DNA from: an uncultured Salinimicrobium sp.
GTDB lineage: Bacteria; Bacteroidota; Bacteroidia; Flavobacteriales; Flavobacteriaceae
Direction: 5' to 3'
Assembly: GCA_946887075.1 (NCBI GenBank)
Contig: CAMPKA010000013.1
Coordinates: forward strand, 13,873-77,872
Length of the DNA: 64,000 nt
Of the stretch, positions 34,940 to 44,509 are shown in pieces. Under the pieces are notes generated by a model. It was not told the DNA's origin, searched no databases, and worked only from the letters and a program-made list of their open reading frames with translations. Made by a program: the position numbers and the translations under genes. How positions within the stretch are numbered: position 1 is the first letter of the stretch; the number at the start of each line of letters is the position of its first letter.

Positions 34940-36532
34940 ATGTTAAGCCTGTTCTCCTTTGTGGGATTTACCGCCCTAGTAGCTATTGTGTCCTATTTCG
35001 CCACCCGAAAAACCGATGAAACGACCAGTGACGGATATTTTCTCGGGGGCAGGAGCCTAACAGCCGGAGTGATCGCAGGTTCCATTTTGCTCACAAACCT
35101 GTCGACGGAGCAGATCGTCGGTCTTAACGGACAGGCTTATACGGAAGGACTTCTGGTGATGGCATGGGAAACCCTGGCTGCGATTGCCATTGTGATTACA
35201 GCCCTTTTTCTGTTACCCCGGTATCTCCGCGGTGGTCTGACCACGGTGCCCCAGTTTCTTGAGAGGCGTTTTGATAAGACGACCAAAACCATAGTTTCCG
35301 TACTATTTCTTTCCGGGTATATGATCATTTTCCTGCCCATTGTACTGTATTCAGGAGCCATAGCGATCAGTACCATGTTTGAAGTCCCGGAACTTCTGGG
35401 CGTTAGTCGCACCGCTGCTATCTGGATCTGCGTCTGGGGTATCGGGATCGCGGGATCTATATATGCGATATTCGGCGGACTTAAAGCGGTTGCTGTTTCT
35501 GATACCGCAAACGCGGTCGGCCTTCTTATCGGGGGATTGCTAATCCCCGTCTTCGGACTAATGGCCGTGGGCGACGGAAGTATACTCGAAGGCATAGATG
35601 TTCTGGTAGCCGCCCACCCGGAGAAATTTGATTCGATCGGAGGTCCGGATGCTTCGGTTCCCTTTGCCACCATCTTTACCGGAATGATGCTGGTAAACCT
35701 GTTTTATTGGGGTACCAATCAGGCCATCATTCAGCGTGCTTTGGCCGCCCGAAACCTTAAGGAAGGACAGAAGGGGCTGATGCTGGCAGCCTTCTTTAAA
35801 ATTCTGGCCCCGATTATGGTGGTGCTTCCTGGTATCATTGCCTTCCATATGTTTCAGGGAAAACTACAGTACGCGGACCAGGCCTATCCCGCCCTGGTCA
35901 ATGCAGTACTTCCTCCAGCCTGGCTGGGATTCTTTGCAGCCGTACTTGTCGGAGCCATTCTGAGTTCCTTCAACAGTGCCCTTAACAGTTCGGTCACCCT
36001 TTTCGGGGTCGATATCTATAAGCAGTATTTCGACAGGGACGCCACTGAGCGCACCGTGGTAAAAAAGGGAAAATACTTCGGAATTGTCCTGGCGATTTTG
36101 TCCATGTTTATCGCCCCTTTTATCGCCAATGCGCCACATGGGCTTTTCGGATACCTTCAGGAAGTCAATGGGTGCTACAGTATTCCGATCCTGACGATCA
36201 TCGTGATGGGGTACCTGCATCGATACGTAACGGCTTTCGCAGCTAAAATCGCTATTATCAGTGGGGTACTTCTGTACATCTTTTACCTGCTCATCAAGTA
36301 TTTCGTGGTGGGTGCGGAAGATATGCCTCATTTCCTACATGTCATGGCGATCATCTTTGTGGTCAATGTGATCCTGATGCTTGTCATCAGCAAGATCAGG
36401 CCGAGAACAGAACCCTATGTTGATCAGTATACCGAACAGGTGCCTATCGAACCCTGGAAGTACGTAAAACCGGTGGGGATAGCGATCTGTGCCATCGTTA
36501 TCTTTATCTACGCCTTCTTTGCCCAGTATTAG
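34940..36532 (+). CDS. Sodium/solute symporter (SSS), probable galactose/glucose carrier
   Basis: A 530-aa member of the SSS (SGLT-like) family with about 14 TM helices. NLSTEQIVGLNGQAYTEGL near residue 50 holds sodium/substrate residues of the vSGLT type, and GAILSSFNSALNSSVTLFG lies in the sodium-site helix. Its stop codon overlaps the stop of convergent galT by 4 bases. With galT-galK opposite and GH2/GH5-like genes close by, galactose is the most likely substrate (inference). It imports monosaccharide across the inner membrane. Confidence 0.9.
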   Translation: MLSLFSFVGFTALVAIVSYFATRKTDETTSDGYFLGGRSLTAGVIAGSILLTNLSTEQIVGLNGQAYTEGLLVMAWETLAAIAIVITALFLLPRYLRGGLTTVPQFLERRFDKTTKTIVSVLFLSGYMIIFLPIVLYSGAIAISTMFEVPELLGVSRTAAIWICVWGIGIAGSIYAIFGGLKAVAVSDTANAVGLLIGGLLIPVFGLMAVGDGSILEGIDVLVAAHPEKFDSIGGPDASVPFATIFTGMMLVNLFYWGTNQAIIQRALAARNLKEGQKGLMLAAFFKILAPIMVVLPGIIAFHMFQGKLQYADQAYPALVNAVLPPAWLGFFAAVLVGAILSSFNSALNSSVTLFGVDIYKQYFDRDATERTVVKKGKYFGIVLAILSMFIAPFIANAPHGLFGYLQEVNGCYSIPILTIIVMGYLHRYVTAFAAKIAIISGVLLYIFYLLIKYFVVGAEDMPHFLHVMAIIFVVNVILMLVISKIRPRTEPYVDQYTEQVPIEPWKYVKPVGIAICAIVIFIYAFFAQY

Positions 36533-37572
36533 CCCCGCTTGAGATAATGAACCTCGGGAAGGTTCCGAAGTGTTTCAGCAGCCTGCTCAGCGGTGATATC
36601 CCGCTGAGGCCCTGCAAACATCTCATATCCCACCATGAATTTCTTTACGGTGCTTGATCGGAGCAGGGGAGGATAAAACGACATATGAAAATGCCAGTGG
36701 GGATGATCTTTTCCGTCTGTCGGACGCTGATGGATTCCGGAGGAGTAGGGGAAGGAGGTCTCGAAGAGGTTGTCATACCTGATGGTCAGAAGCCGGATGG
36801 TCTCTGCAAAGGAAGATCTTTCCGCTGCGGTCATTTGGGAAATATCCTGGAGATGGCGCTTCGGTAGGATCATCGCCTCATAGGGCCATACTGCCCAGAA
36901 AGGTACCAGGGCCACGAAATGTTCCTCCTCCAGGATCAGTCTTTCCCGCTTTTCCAGCTCTTGTTCCAGATAACTTCCAAGCAGGCTCTTCCTATGCTTT
37001 TTCCAGTACTCCTGTTGACGGGAGGTTTTTTTCTGAACCTCTACCGGGATCGAGAATTGTGACCAGATCTGGCCATGGGGATGGGGATTGCTGCACCCCA
37101 TGATATCCCCCTTGTTCTCAAATATCTGGACATGATTGATTCCTTCCCGGCTCCCCAAATCCAAAAATTCCTCCTGCCATTTCTCGATCACCAGGGAAAT
37201 GTCGTCCCGGTCCATCAGGGGAAGCGTCAGGGAGTGGTCAGGTGAAAAACAAACCACCCGGCAAATTCCCGTTTCCCCCTGGCCCACAAGGAGTCCGTCC
37301 TTTAGTTCCGATCTGTCTCCTTGAGGCAGCAAGGCAGAAAAATCATTTTGGAAGGAATAGGGCCGCTGATAATCCGGATTACGTTCCCCTCCTGCACGCT
37401 GGTTCCCCGGGCAGAGATAACAGCCGGGATCATAGGAAGACTGCTGTAGGTTTGTATCACTTTCATGCTTTCCCTGCCAGGGGCGTTTGGTTCGGTGTGG
37501 AGAAACAAGGATCCATTCCCCTGTAAGAATGTTTAGTCTTCTATGCGGGTTGGTAGTGAATTCTTCTGTCAT
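36529..37572 (-). CDS. galT: Galactose-1-phosphate uridylyltransferase
   Basis: Leloir-pathway enzyme exchanging UMP between UDP-glucose and galactose-1-phosphate, 347 aa. The active-site motif is GCSNPHPHGQIW, whose second histidine carries the uridylyl group. The N-terminal CYLCPGNQRAGGERNPDY provides metal-binding cysteines, and HWHFHMSFYPP lies near the C-terminus. Its ATG overlaps the galK stop by 4 bp, giving a coupled galK-galT operon. Its own stop overlaps the symporter stop on the other strand. Confidence 0.96.
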   Translation of the reverse strand: MTEEFTTNPHRRLNILTGEWILVSPHRTKRPWQGKHESDTNLQQSSYDPGCYLCPGNQRAGGERNPDYQRPYSFQNDFSALLPQGDRSELKDGLLVGQGETGICRVVCFSPDHSLTLPLMDRDDISLVIEKWQEEFLDLGSREGINHVQIFENKGDIMGCSNPHPHGQIWSQFSIPVEVQKKTSRQQEYWKKHRKSLLGSYLEQELEKRERLILEEEHFVALVPFWAVWPYEAMILPKRHLQDISQMTAAERSSFAETIRLLTIRYDNLFETSFPYSSGIHQRPTDGKDHPHWHFHMSFYPPLLRSSTVKKFMVGYEMFAGPQRDITAEQAAETLRNLPEVHYLKRG

Positions 37573-38723
37573 TTTAAGGATGTTAAGGATGTCCCTCCAG
37601 AGAGCGCTACGGGAATAGCCACTGGAGCAAATCCGAATGTTTTTTCATAGGTCTTCATTGCGCTATGCTTGAAGGAATCCACGTCTTCCTTCCGGATCAG
37701 GTTTATGGTACAACCTCCAAATCCGCCTCCCATCATCCGGGAACCCAGGACCAATCCCGATTCCCGGGCATGATCCACAAGAAAGTCCAGTTCCTGGCAA
37801 CTTACCTCGTATTCATACTGCAGGCCCTGGTGGGACTGGTACATCAGGTTCCCGAAAGTGGCGATATCCCTTTCCCTTATTGCTTTCACCGCCCGGAGGA
37901 CGCGCTGGTTTTCCGAGATCACGTAATGGGCCCGGGAAAACTGCACCTCGCTCAGGAGTTCCTTCTGACTTTCGAGCATTGCCAGGTCCACATCTCTTAG
38001 AGAACTGATCCCTGGGAAGTTTTGCTGAAGCCGCTCAACAGCCGCTTCACATTCCTCCCTTCTCTTGTTGTACTCACTTCCGGCGAGATTGTGGGAAACT
38101 CCGGTATTGAGCAGGAGGATCTGGTATCCGGAAAAATCGACAGGAACAAAATCGATATCCATCGACCGGCAGTCCAGCAACATGAGATTTCCCTGGCGAC
38201 TGAGCATGGAGGCAAACTGATCCATAATACCGCAGCGGGTGCCGACATAATTGTGTTCGGCGTCTCTGCAGAGGGTGGCCAGGGTTTTCCGGTCCATCCC
38301 AAGCTTGAAAAGATGATCAAGGCCAAAGGCGACCCCACACTCCAGAGCTGCAGAGGAACTCATTCCAGCTCCTGTCGGAAGTTCGCTCTCGATGAGGCAG
38401 TCGAATCCCGAAAGCGTTTTCCCGGCTGTCTGGATTTCAGAAACAACCCCCAGGATGAAATTTTCCCAGTCATTGGGGCTTCTGGTAATCTTTCCGAGTT
38501 CAAATGTAAAGGACCTGTCAATGGTCCTGCTGTAGACCGTGCAGCGCCCGTCACTGCCGTTTCTCCTCATTTCAACCCTTACGGCATGCTGGATGGCCGT
38601 CGGAAGAACAAATCCTTCGTTATAGTCTGTATGCTCGCCGATCAGGTTAATTCGTCCGGGTGAAAAGATACGCACCTCGGGTTCAAAACCGGAAAAGCGA
38701 TCAACTTTTGTAGTTTTCTCCAA
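37569..38723 (-). CDS. galK: Galactokinase
   Basis: GHMP kinase phosphorylating galactose at C1, 384 aa. The galactose signature is GRINLIGEHTDYNEGFVLP, the ATP-binding motif is LPTGAGMSSSAALE, and the third motif is SRMMGGGFGGCTINL. The start is a TTG at 38723. No ATG or GTG occurs in frame before the signature, and an in-frame stop lies just upstream. A TATCTTTG -7 element sits 13-20 bp above it. It is first in the galK-galT operon, divergent from the Nudix regulator. galE and galM are not in the window. Confidence 0.94.
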   Translation of the reverse strand: MEKTTKVDRFSGFEPEVRIFSPGRINLIGEHTDYNEGFVLPTAIQHAVRVEMRRNGSDGRCTVYSRTIDRSFTFELGKITRSPNDWENFILGVVSEIQTAGKTLSGFDCLIESELPTGAGMSSSAALECGVAFGLDHLFKLGMDRKTLATLCRDAEHNYVGTRCGIMDQFASMLSRQGNLMLLDCRSMDIDFVPVDFSGYQILLLNTGVSHNLAGSEYNKRREECEAAVERLQQNFPGISSLRDVDLAMLESQKELLSEVQFSRAHYVISENQRVLRAVKAIRERDIATFGNLMYQSHQGLQYEYEVSCQELDFLVDHARESGLVLGSRMMGGGFGGCTINLIRKEDVDSFKHSAMKTYEKTFGFAPVAIPVALSGGTSLTSLK

Positions 38724-38735
38724 ATTTTATTTTTG
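38707..38735 (+). promoter_or_regulatory. candidate promoter of the Nudix regulator-GH2-GH5 unit
   Basis: TTTG at 38707-38710 and TATTTTTG at 38728-38735 with 17 bp between them, slightly shorter than the usual 19-21. It faces the galK promoter, and the two -7 elements are nearly adjacent. Confidence 0.4.
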
Positions 38736-38736
38736 T

Positions 38737-38744
38737 CAAAGATA
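38737..38744 (-). promoter_or_regulatory. candidate -7 element for galK-galT
   Basis: TATCTTTG on the minus strand, 13 bp upstream of the galK TTG start and one base from the opposing -7 element of the regulator gene. The very AT-rich stretch 38745-38790 could hold a regulator site. Confidence 0.5.
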
Positions 38745-38803
38745 ATAAATGTAAAAAATACATTAATTTTAGATAAGAAAAAATTTAACAGCGATAAAAG
38801 CAC

Positions 38804-39523
38804 ATGCAAAAGATGGAGGAGCTCCCGGTACAGCCCATAGATCTCTACAGGAAAAAGGACAGGATGTATGTCGCGGCTGACTGCATTATCTTTGGATTCG
38901 ATTCCGGCAGCCTTAAACTCCTTCTTTTTAAGCGAAAGGTGGAGCCGCTCCGGGGACAATGGTCCCTGATCGGAAGCTTTGTTCATCTCGAAGAAAGCAT
39001 TTCGGAGGCGGCCAGAAGGGTCCTGGCGGAGACCACGGGCCTGACAGAAGTATATATGGAACAGCTCAGGGTGTACGGAGAGGTGGATCGTGATCCGGGT
39101 TTCCGCTGTATCTCAGTGGGTTTTTACGCACTGATCAGGCTCGATGGTTATGACAAAAAGTTCCCTGATCAGTACGAGGCAGAATGGCATGAGGTGGAGG
39201 ATCTCCCTCCCCTGATCCTGGATCATGAGCAGATGGTGAATGACGCTATGGAACAGCTAAAGCTCCGGGCACGCACACGCCCCATAGGGTTTGAACTACT
39301 TCCGGAGAAATTCACCATTCCGCAACTCCAGCTTCTTTATGAAGCGATCTATCGCGAAAAGCTGGATGCCCGGAATTTCAGAAAAAAGGTCCTGTCTCAC
39401 AATGTTCTGATTCGACTTGAGGAGAAAGACCGGGAATCCTCCAAGAGAGGGGCTTTTCTTTACAGATTCGATCGGCAGCATTACGATCGGCTGGTGGCTT
39501 CCGGATACCGTTTCGAAGTGTAG
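38804..39523 (+). CDS. Nudix-related transcriptional regulator (NrtR/AraR-like)
   Basis: A 239-aa protein with an N-terminal Nudix fold (about 20-150) and a C-terminal winged helix (about 160-239, including TIPQLQLLYEAIYREKLDARN), the layout of the NrtR/AraR sugar regulators in Bacteroidota. The Nudix box reads GSFVHLEESISEAARRVLAETTGL-like. Aligned on the TGL end, the catalytic RE and EE pairs become RV and ET, so hydrolase activity is probably lost. It is divergent from galK-galT and leads GH2 and GH5-like genes, so control of galactose or galactoside use is inferred. Confidence 0.85.
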   Translation: MQKMEELPVQPIDLYRKKDRMYVAADCIIFGFDSGSLKLLLFKRKVEPLRGQWSLIGSFVHLEESISEAARRVLAETTGLTEVYMEQLRVYGEVDRDPGFRCISVGFYALIRLDGYDKKFPDQYEAEWHEVEDLPPLILDHEQMVNDAMEQLKLRARTRPIGFELLPEKFTIPQLQLLYEAIYREKLDARNFRKKVLSHNVLIRLEEKDRESSKRGAFLYRFDRQHYDRLVASGYRFEV

Positions 39524-39545
39524 CGTCCTGCGACAATCTTAAAGT

Positions 39546-41906
39546 ATGAAGCAAATTTTGATAGCAGCAATGGTGGCTTTATTTGCTGCCGGGTGCCAGA
39601 ACACCGGGGAGTCCTCTTCGAAGGTTTCGGGAAGAGAACAGGTGAACTTTGGCTATGACTGGGAATTTAGGCGCCTTGAGGATCCGGAATTCCCGGAGGG
39701 GAAATGGAATTCCATCTTCATACCCCATATCGTCAGGGAGGAACCCCTCATCGTCAATGACCAGTGGCAGGGAATTTCCCTTTACCGGAAGAATTTCGAG
39801 TACGTGCCAGCGCCGGACCGGAAATGGTTCCTGAAATTCGAGGGAGTTATGCAGGAGGCCAGGCTGCTGATAAACGACAGCCTTGTACGTGTCCATAAAG
39901 GCGGGTATCTTCCTTTTATCGTGGACATGACTCCATACCTGCACCAGGGAAAAAATCTGGTGGAGATAAGGGTGATCAATGTCGATGACAGCACCATACC
40001 TCCGGGAAAACCTCTGAAAGAGCTGGATTTCAACTATTACGGCGGAATATACAGACCGATCTCCCTGATCAAGACGAATTCCATTTACATCACGGATGCT
40101 ATGGAAGCGTCCGCAGAGGGGAAGGGGGGAGTGCTTGTCCATTTTTCGGATGTTTCACGCGATACCGCCCGGGGAATCATCAGGACCCATGTCCGAAACG
40201 ATGGGAGCAGCGGCAAGGAAATCCGGCTAAGGGTATCGTTTCAAGGGAAAGGCAGTCCCTACTCCCTGGACAGTGACCGGTTTTACTTAAAGGCAGGGAG
40301 GGACACTGCCATTGTTCTTCCCCTGCGGATCCCGGCACCAAACTTGTGGGCTCCGGATCATCCGGAGCTGTATCAGGTCGGGGTCACTCTTCTACAAGCG
40401 GAAAAGATGATGGATTCTGTCGGATTCCGCACGGGGATCAGAACGATCCGGTTATCCGATACCGCTTTTTATCTCAATGGGAAAAATATATTCCTAAATG
40501 GAACGAATCGACACCAGGAGTATCCCTACATCGGGTATGCGATTTCCGAGAGGGCAAACTTTCGGGATGCCTATAAGATCAAGGAAGCCGGCTTTAATAT
40601 GGTGAGACTGTCGCATTATCCGCAGGGTCCTACCTTTCTGGAGGCATGTGATGCACTGGGTCTGCTCGTGATGAATTGCATGCCGGGCTGGCAGTACTTC
40701 GGCAAGGAGGGCTTTCAGGCCAGGGCGCTACAGGATATAAGGGAAATGGCGCGCAGAGACAGAAACCACCCCAGTGTGGTATTTTGGGAAAATTCCCTGA
40801 ACGAGTCCCCGATGACCCCTGAGTTCATCCAAAAAGCCAATCTGGTCCTACATGAGGAATTGCCTTTTCCCGATACCTTTAGTGCCGGGTGGATCGATCA
40901 TCCGGCCTATGATCTCTTTACCCCGGCCAGGCAACACGCCAAACCACCCCATTACTGGAGCAGGTATGACAGGCCTGGCCGGCCGCTGTTTATCGCGGAG
41001 TATGGGGACTGGGGATATTATGCCCAAAACGCGGGTTTTAATCAGACGGCCTTTCACGATCTTCAACCGGAAGCCAGGACGAGCCGGCAGCTCAGGGGAC
41101 ACGGCGAAAAAAGACTTTTGCAGCAAGCCCTGAACTTTCAGGAATCCTTCAATTCAAACCTGAAAGGGGAACAGACCATAGGGATGGCCAACTGGTTGAT
41201 GTTCGACTATAACAGGGGGTATGCTGATGATATTGAAGCTTCTGGGATCTCCGATATTTTCCGGATTCCGAAGTTCACTTATTATTTTTACAAAAGCCAG
41301 AAAAAAGCGGCCCCCGGCCCTTTTTCGGGCCCCATGGTCTATATCGCCAGCTACTGGACCAAAGATTCTTTCAGGAAAATCCGGGTGTTTACCAATACAG
41401 AGGAGGTAAGGCTCTATCTCAACGGAGAACTGATCGGAACCAGGGCTCCGGAACGGGACCGGTTTTCGGATGAACTACCTCATCCCCCTGTGCATTTCGA
41501 ATTGGCAGAATACATCCCCGGCACCTTAAGGGCGGTCGGAGTAGTTGATGGAAAAGAGGTAGCGGATCATGTGGTGAGCACTCCGCTGGAGCCGGAGAAA
41601 ATCGATCTTTCCATTGATATTTCTGGCAAACCGATTGCGCAGGACGCCCCTGATGTGATCTTTGTTTACGCCAAGGTAAAAGATAAGCAAGGGACAATAA
41701 TTCCCGATGCTACAAATGAAATTTTCTTTGAAATAATCGGTTCAGGACGAGGGGCCGAGATCATTGGAAGGAATCCCGTTCCGGCTGAAGCTGGAATCGC
41801 GACAGTTTTGCTCAGGACGAAATCCCTGATGGAGGATATCACCATAAGAGCCTCCGCTAAAGGGCTTGGTGGAGCTGAGCTCATCATTGAAAAACAACAG
41901 CCATGA
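39546..41906 (+). CDS. GH2 family glycoside hydrolase lipoprotein, beta-galactosidase-like
   Basis: A 786-aa retaining beta-glycosidase. The lipoprotein signal has its Cys at 17 (ALFAAGC). An N-terminal GH2 sugar-binding jelly roll (about 30-180) is followed by the immunoglobulin-like domain (about 185-295) and the TIM barrel. The acid/base is Glu420 in WENSLNES and the nucleophile is Glu485 in FIAEYGDW. C-terminal beta domains follow (about 590-786). Beta-galactosidase, beta-mannosidase and beta-glucuronidase are all GH2. The galactose genes next door favour galactosidase. It overlaps the GH5-like gene by 4 bp (ATGA). Confidence 0.88.
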   Translation: MKQILIAAMVALFAAGCQNTGESSSKVSGREQVNFGYDWEFRRLEDPEFPEGKWNSIFIPHIVREEPLIVNDQWQGISLYRKNFEYVPAPDRKWFLKFEGVMQEARLLINDSLVRVHKGGYLPFIVDMTPYLHQGKNLVEIRVINVDDSTIPPGKPLKELDFNYYGGIYRPISLIKTNSIYITDAMEASAEGKGGVLVHFSDVSRDTARGIIRTHVRNDGSSGKEIRLRVSFQGKGSPYSLDSDRFYLKAGRDTAIVLPLRIPAPNLWAPDHPELYQVGVTLLQAEKMMDSVGFRTGIRTIRLSDTAFYLNGKNIFLNGTNRHQEYPYIGYAISERANFRDAYKIKEAGFNMVRLSHYPQGPTFLEACDALGLLVMNCMPGWQYFGKEGFQARALQDIREMARRDRNHPSVVFWENSLNESPMTPEFIQKANLVLHEELPFPDTFSAGWIDHPAYDLFTPARQHAKPPHYWSRYDRPGRPLFIAEYGDWGYYAQNAGFNQTAFHDLQPEARTSRQLRGHGEKRLLQQALNFQESFNSNLKGEQTIGMANWLMFDYNRGYADDIEASGISDIFRIPKFTYYFYKSQKKAAPGPFSGPMVYIASYWTKDSFRKIRVFTNTEEVRLYLNGELIGTRAPERDRFSDELPHPPVHFELAEYIPGTLRAVGVVDGKEVADHVVSTPLEPEKIDLSIDISGKPIAQDAPDVIFVYAKVKDKQGTIIPDATNEIFFEIIGSGRGAEIIGRNPVPAEAGIATVLLRTKSLMEDITIRASAKGLGGAELIIEKQQP

Positions 41907-44491
41907 AAAAGCTATGCCACGGCCAGCTGGCCGGTCTCCTCTTTTTTACCATGATTCCGTTGACGGTATGGTCCCAGGTAAATTCTTCCAAAGGGTCTGC
42001 CTTTGTGGACAGCCTCGGGGTTATCAGATGGGAAAACGGTTCAGAGGTAAAGGGTTTCGGGGTCAACTATTCCGTACCCTTTGCCCATGCTTATCGGGTG
42101 GGAAAGACCCTGGGGGTGAATCTCCGGGAGGCAATTGACCGGGACGTTTACCATTTTTCCCGGCTGGGATTTGACCTATACCGGCTCCATATCTGGGACA
42201 CGGAGATCAGCGATGAACAAGGTAACCTTCTGGAGAATGAACATTTGGACCTGTTCGATTACCTCATCCACAAGCTGAAGGAGCGGAAAATCAATTTCAT
42301 CCTGACCCCGATCGCCTACTGGGGGAATGGATGGCCTGAACCCGATGAGGATACCCCTGGCTTTTCCGACAGATATGGCAAAGCCGGCAGCCTGACGGAT
42401 CCAGGGGCAATAAGGGCGCAACAGCGTTATCTCACCCAATTCCTTAACCACGTGAATCCCTACACCGGGAAAGCCTACAAGGAGGAACCCAATCTCATCG
42501 CGTTGGAGATCAGTAATGAACCTCATCATCGCGGAACACCTGCAAGTGTCACCGCCTTTATCGACGAGATGGTTTCCGCGATCCGCTCAACAGGTACAGA
42601 AAAACCCATCTTCTATAACGCGAGCCACAGCATATATTTGGCCCCTGCCTATGCAGCGGCAGAGATACAGGGTGGCACCTTCCAATGGTATCCTACCGGG
42701 CTGGGATTCGGGGAGGAACTTTCCGGAAACCTGCTGCCCAATGTGGATATCTATCGCATTCCGTTTGATTCGCTTTGGAGACAGGAGGGTTTGGCCAAGA
42801 TCGTTTATGAGTTCGATGCAGCGGATATGATGAAGTCATACATGTATCCCGCAATGGCAAGAAGTTTTCGGGAGGCGGGGATACAATTGGCCACCCATTT
42901 CGCCTACGATCCTACCTATATGGCTTTTGCCAATACAGAGTACAATACGCACTACATGAACCTGGCCTATACTCCCGCGAAGGCCCTTGGTTTGATGATC
43001 AGCGGCAGAATCTTTCATGAACTTCCTATGTATCGGGACCAGGGAAGCTATCCCCAAAATATGAGCTTCGGAGACTTCAGAATCGACCCGGAAAATGATC
43101 TGGCAGAGTATATTTCCGGGAAGGAATTTATCCATACCAACAATACCCCGTCCACGCCAGAGGATATCGAAGCACTGAACCTGGTTGCAGGTGCAGGTTC
43201 TTCCCCTATAGTGGCATACGATGGAACCGGCGCCTATTTTCTGAACAAACTTAGGGACGGGCTATGGCGCTTGGAATTGCTGCCCGATGCTGTCCTGGTT
43301 GACAACCCCTTTGGAAGAAACAGTCTTAAAAGAGCTGTGGCAGTCATCCAGCATATGGAGCGGAAGATGACGATCCAGCTTCCTGACCTGGGGGATTCCT
43401 TCTTTGTTCGTGGAATCAACCGCGACAATAAGCTGGACACCCAGGCTTCCGATGGGGCTTTCCTGGTCGTTCCGGGTACCTATCTTCTCAGTAAAAGCCA
43501 GAACGAGGCTGTGAAGGAGCTTTCCGGATGGAGCAGGGAGGAGCTCACTGCCTATGCGGCCCCTGAACCGACGGTCAACAGGACCCATCTGGTTCACGAT
43601 CCCGTTCCTGTAGCAGGAGAGGGATCGGATCTACATATTTCTGCCCGGATAGTCTCAGATGAGGCTATTCAGAAGGTGGCTGCCTGGCTTCGGAACGGAA
43701 ATTCTTACCAGGTCCTCGATCTTCGACCCGACTCCCCGTACCTGTTCAGGGGAAAAGTTCCGGATACCCTCCTTCGGAAGGGATATCTGGAGTACAGGAT
43801 CATCGTCACTACCGAAGACCAGTCGGTGACTTTCCCGGGAGCGGTTCCCGGAAATCCCGGGCAATGGGATTTCAGCGGTCCCGACCCCTATAGTACCACA
43901 ATAGTCGGACCGGAACGTCCTCTGTATCTTTTCAGGGCCTTCAGCGATACTAAGACCATAGTGGGACCCTGGCGAGAAGGTAACAGGAAAGTTCCTGCGA
44001 CTGACCCTGGGGAGGCTGAATATCAGGTGCACCTGGAAAAACTCTTCGAAAAAGACGTGGAAAATCCTAATGCCGAGCCGATTTATGACTATAGTTTCAG
44101 ATTTAATTTTCGTGACAGGATCAGAGGGAGAAGCCCGGAACTTGAGGAAAAAAATTATCTCGTTCTAAAAGCGCGGTCTCTGATGGATCATAAAGTTCCG
44201 CTACAAGTCGCCCTGGTCCAAAAGGACGGGAGTTCCTTCGGCAGGATCCTGGAGCTCAGCCCGGAAATCAGGGAATACAAAATTAAGATCAGGGAACTCA
44301 AACGGGTACCGACGGTGATCCTGCCCCGTCCGTACCCGACATTCCTGCCCTATTTTTTTAAATCCGAGTCCGCGGAGGAGTTTCGCCTTCAGGGTAGCGA
44401 AGCGCTTCAGTTTTCCATAGGTCCGGGGCTGAATGCCCATCAGGTCCATCAGCCTCAGGGTGTAGGTATCATTTCAGTCCGACTGGAATAG
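41903..44491 (+). CDS. Secreted GH5-like (clan GH-A) glycoside hydrolase with long C-terminal region
   Basis: An 862-aa secreted protein with a Sec signal (ending near VWSQ) and a clan GH-A TIM barrel. The probable acid/base is Glu206 in IALEISNEPHHRG and the probable nucleophile is Glu303 in KIVYEFDAADMM. About 400 residues of beta-rich C-terminal region follow, with no recognised carbohydrate module. I cannot place it in a GH5 subfamily. Translation is coupled to the GH2 lipoprotein, so the two likely act on one beta-linked, galactose-containing glycan. There is no SusCD pair in this sub-locus, so uptake must rely on small sugars or other systems. Confidence 0.78.
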   Translation: MKKLCHGQLAGLLFFTMIPLTVWSQVNSSKGSAFVDSLGVIRWENGSEVKGFGVNYSVPFAHAYRVGKTLGVNLREAIDRDVYHFSRLGFDLYRLHIWDTEISDEQGNLLENEHLDLFDYLIHKLKERKINFILTPIAYWGNGWPEPDEDTPGFSDRYGKAGSLTDPGAIRAQQRYLTQFLNHVNPYTGKAYKEEPNLIALEISNEPHHRGTPASVTAFIDEMVSAIRSTGTEKPIFYNASHSIYLAPAYAAAEIQGGTFQWYPTGLGFGEELSGNLLPNVDIYRIPFDSLWRQEGLAKIVYEFDAADMMKSYMYPAMARSFREAGIQLATHFAYDPTYMAFANTEYNTHYMNLAYTPAKALGLMISGRIFHELPMYRDQGSYPQNMSFGDFRIDPENDLAEYISGKEFIHTNNTPSTPEDIEALNLVAGAGSSPIVAYDGTGAYFLNKLRDGLWRLELLPDAVLVDNPFGRNSLKRAVAVIQHMERKMTIQLPDLGDSFFVRGINRDNKLDTQASDGAFLVVPGTYLLSKSQNEAVKELSGWSREELTAYAAPEPTVNRTHLVHDPVPVAGEGSDLHISARIVSDEAIQKVAAWLRNGNSYQVLDLRPDSPYLFRGKVPDTLLRKGYLEYRIIVTTEDQSVTFPGAVPGNPGQWDFSGPDPYSTTIVGPERPLYLFRAFSDTKTIVGPWREGNRKVPATDPGEAEYQVHLEKLFEKDVENPNAEPIYDYSFRFNFRDRIRGRSPELEEKNYLVLKARSLMDHKVPLQVALVQKDGSSFGRILELSPEIREYKIKIRELKRVPTVILPRPYPTFLPYFFKSESAEEFRLQGSEALQFSIGPGLNAHQVHQPQGVGIISVRLE

Positions 44492-44509
44492 CTGGATATG
44501 GATCGGTAA

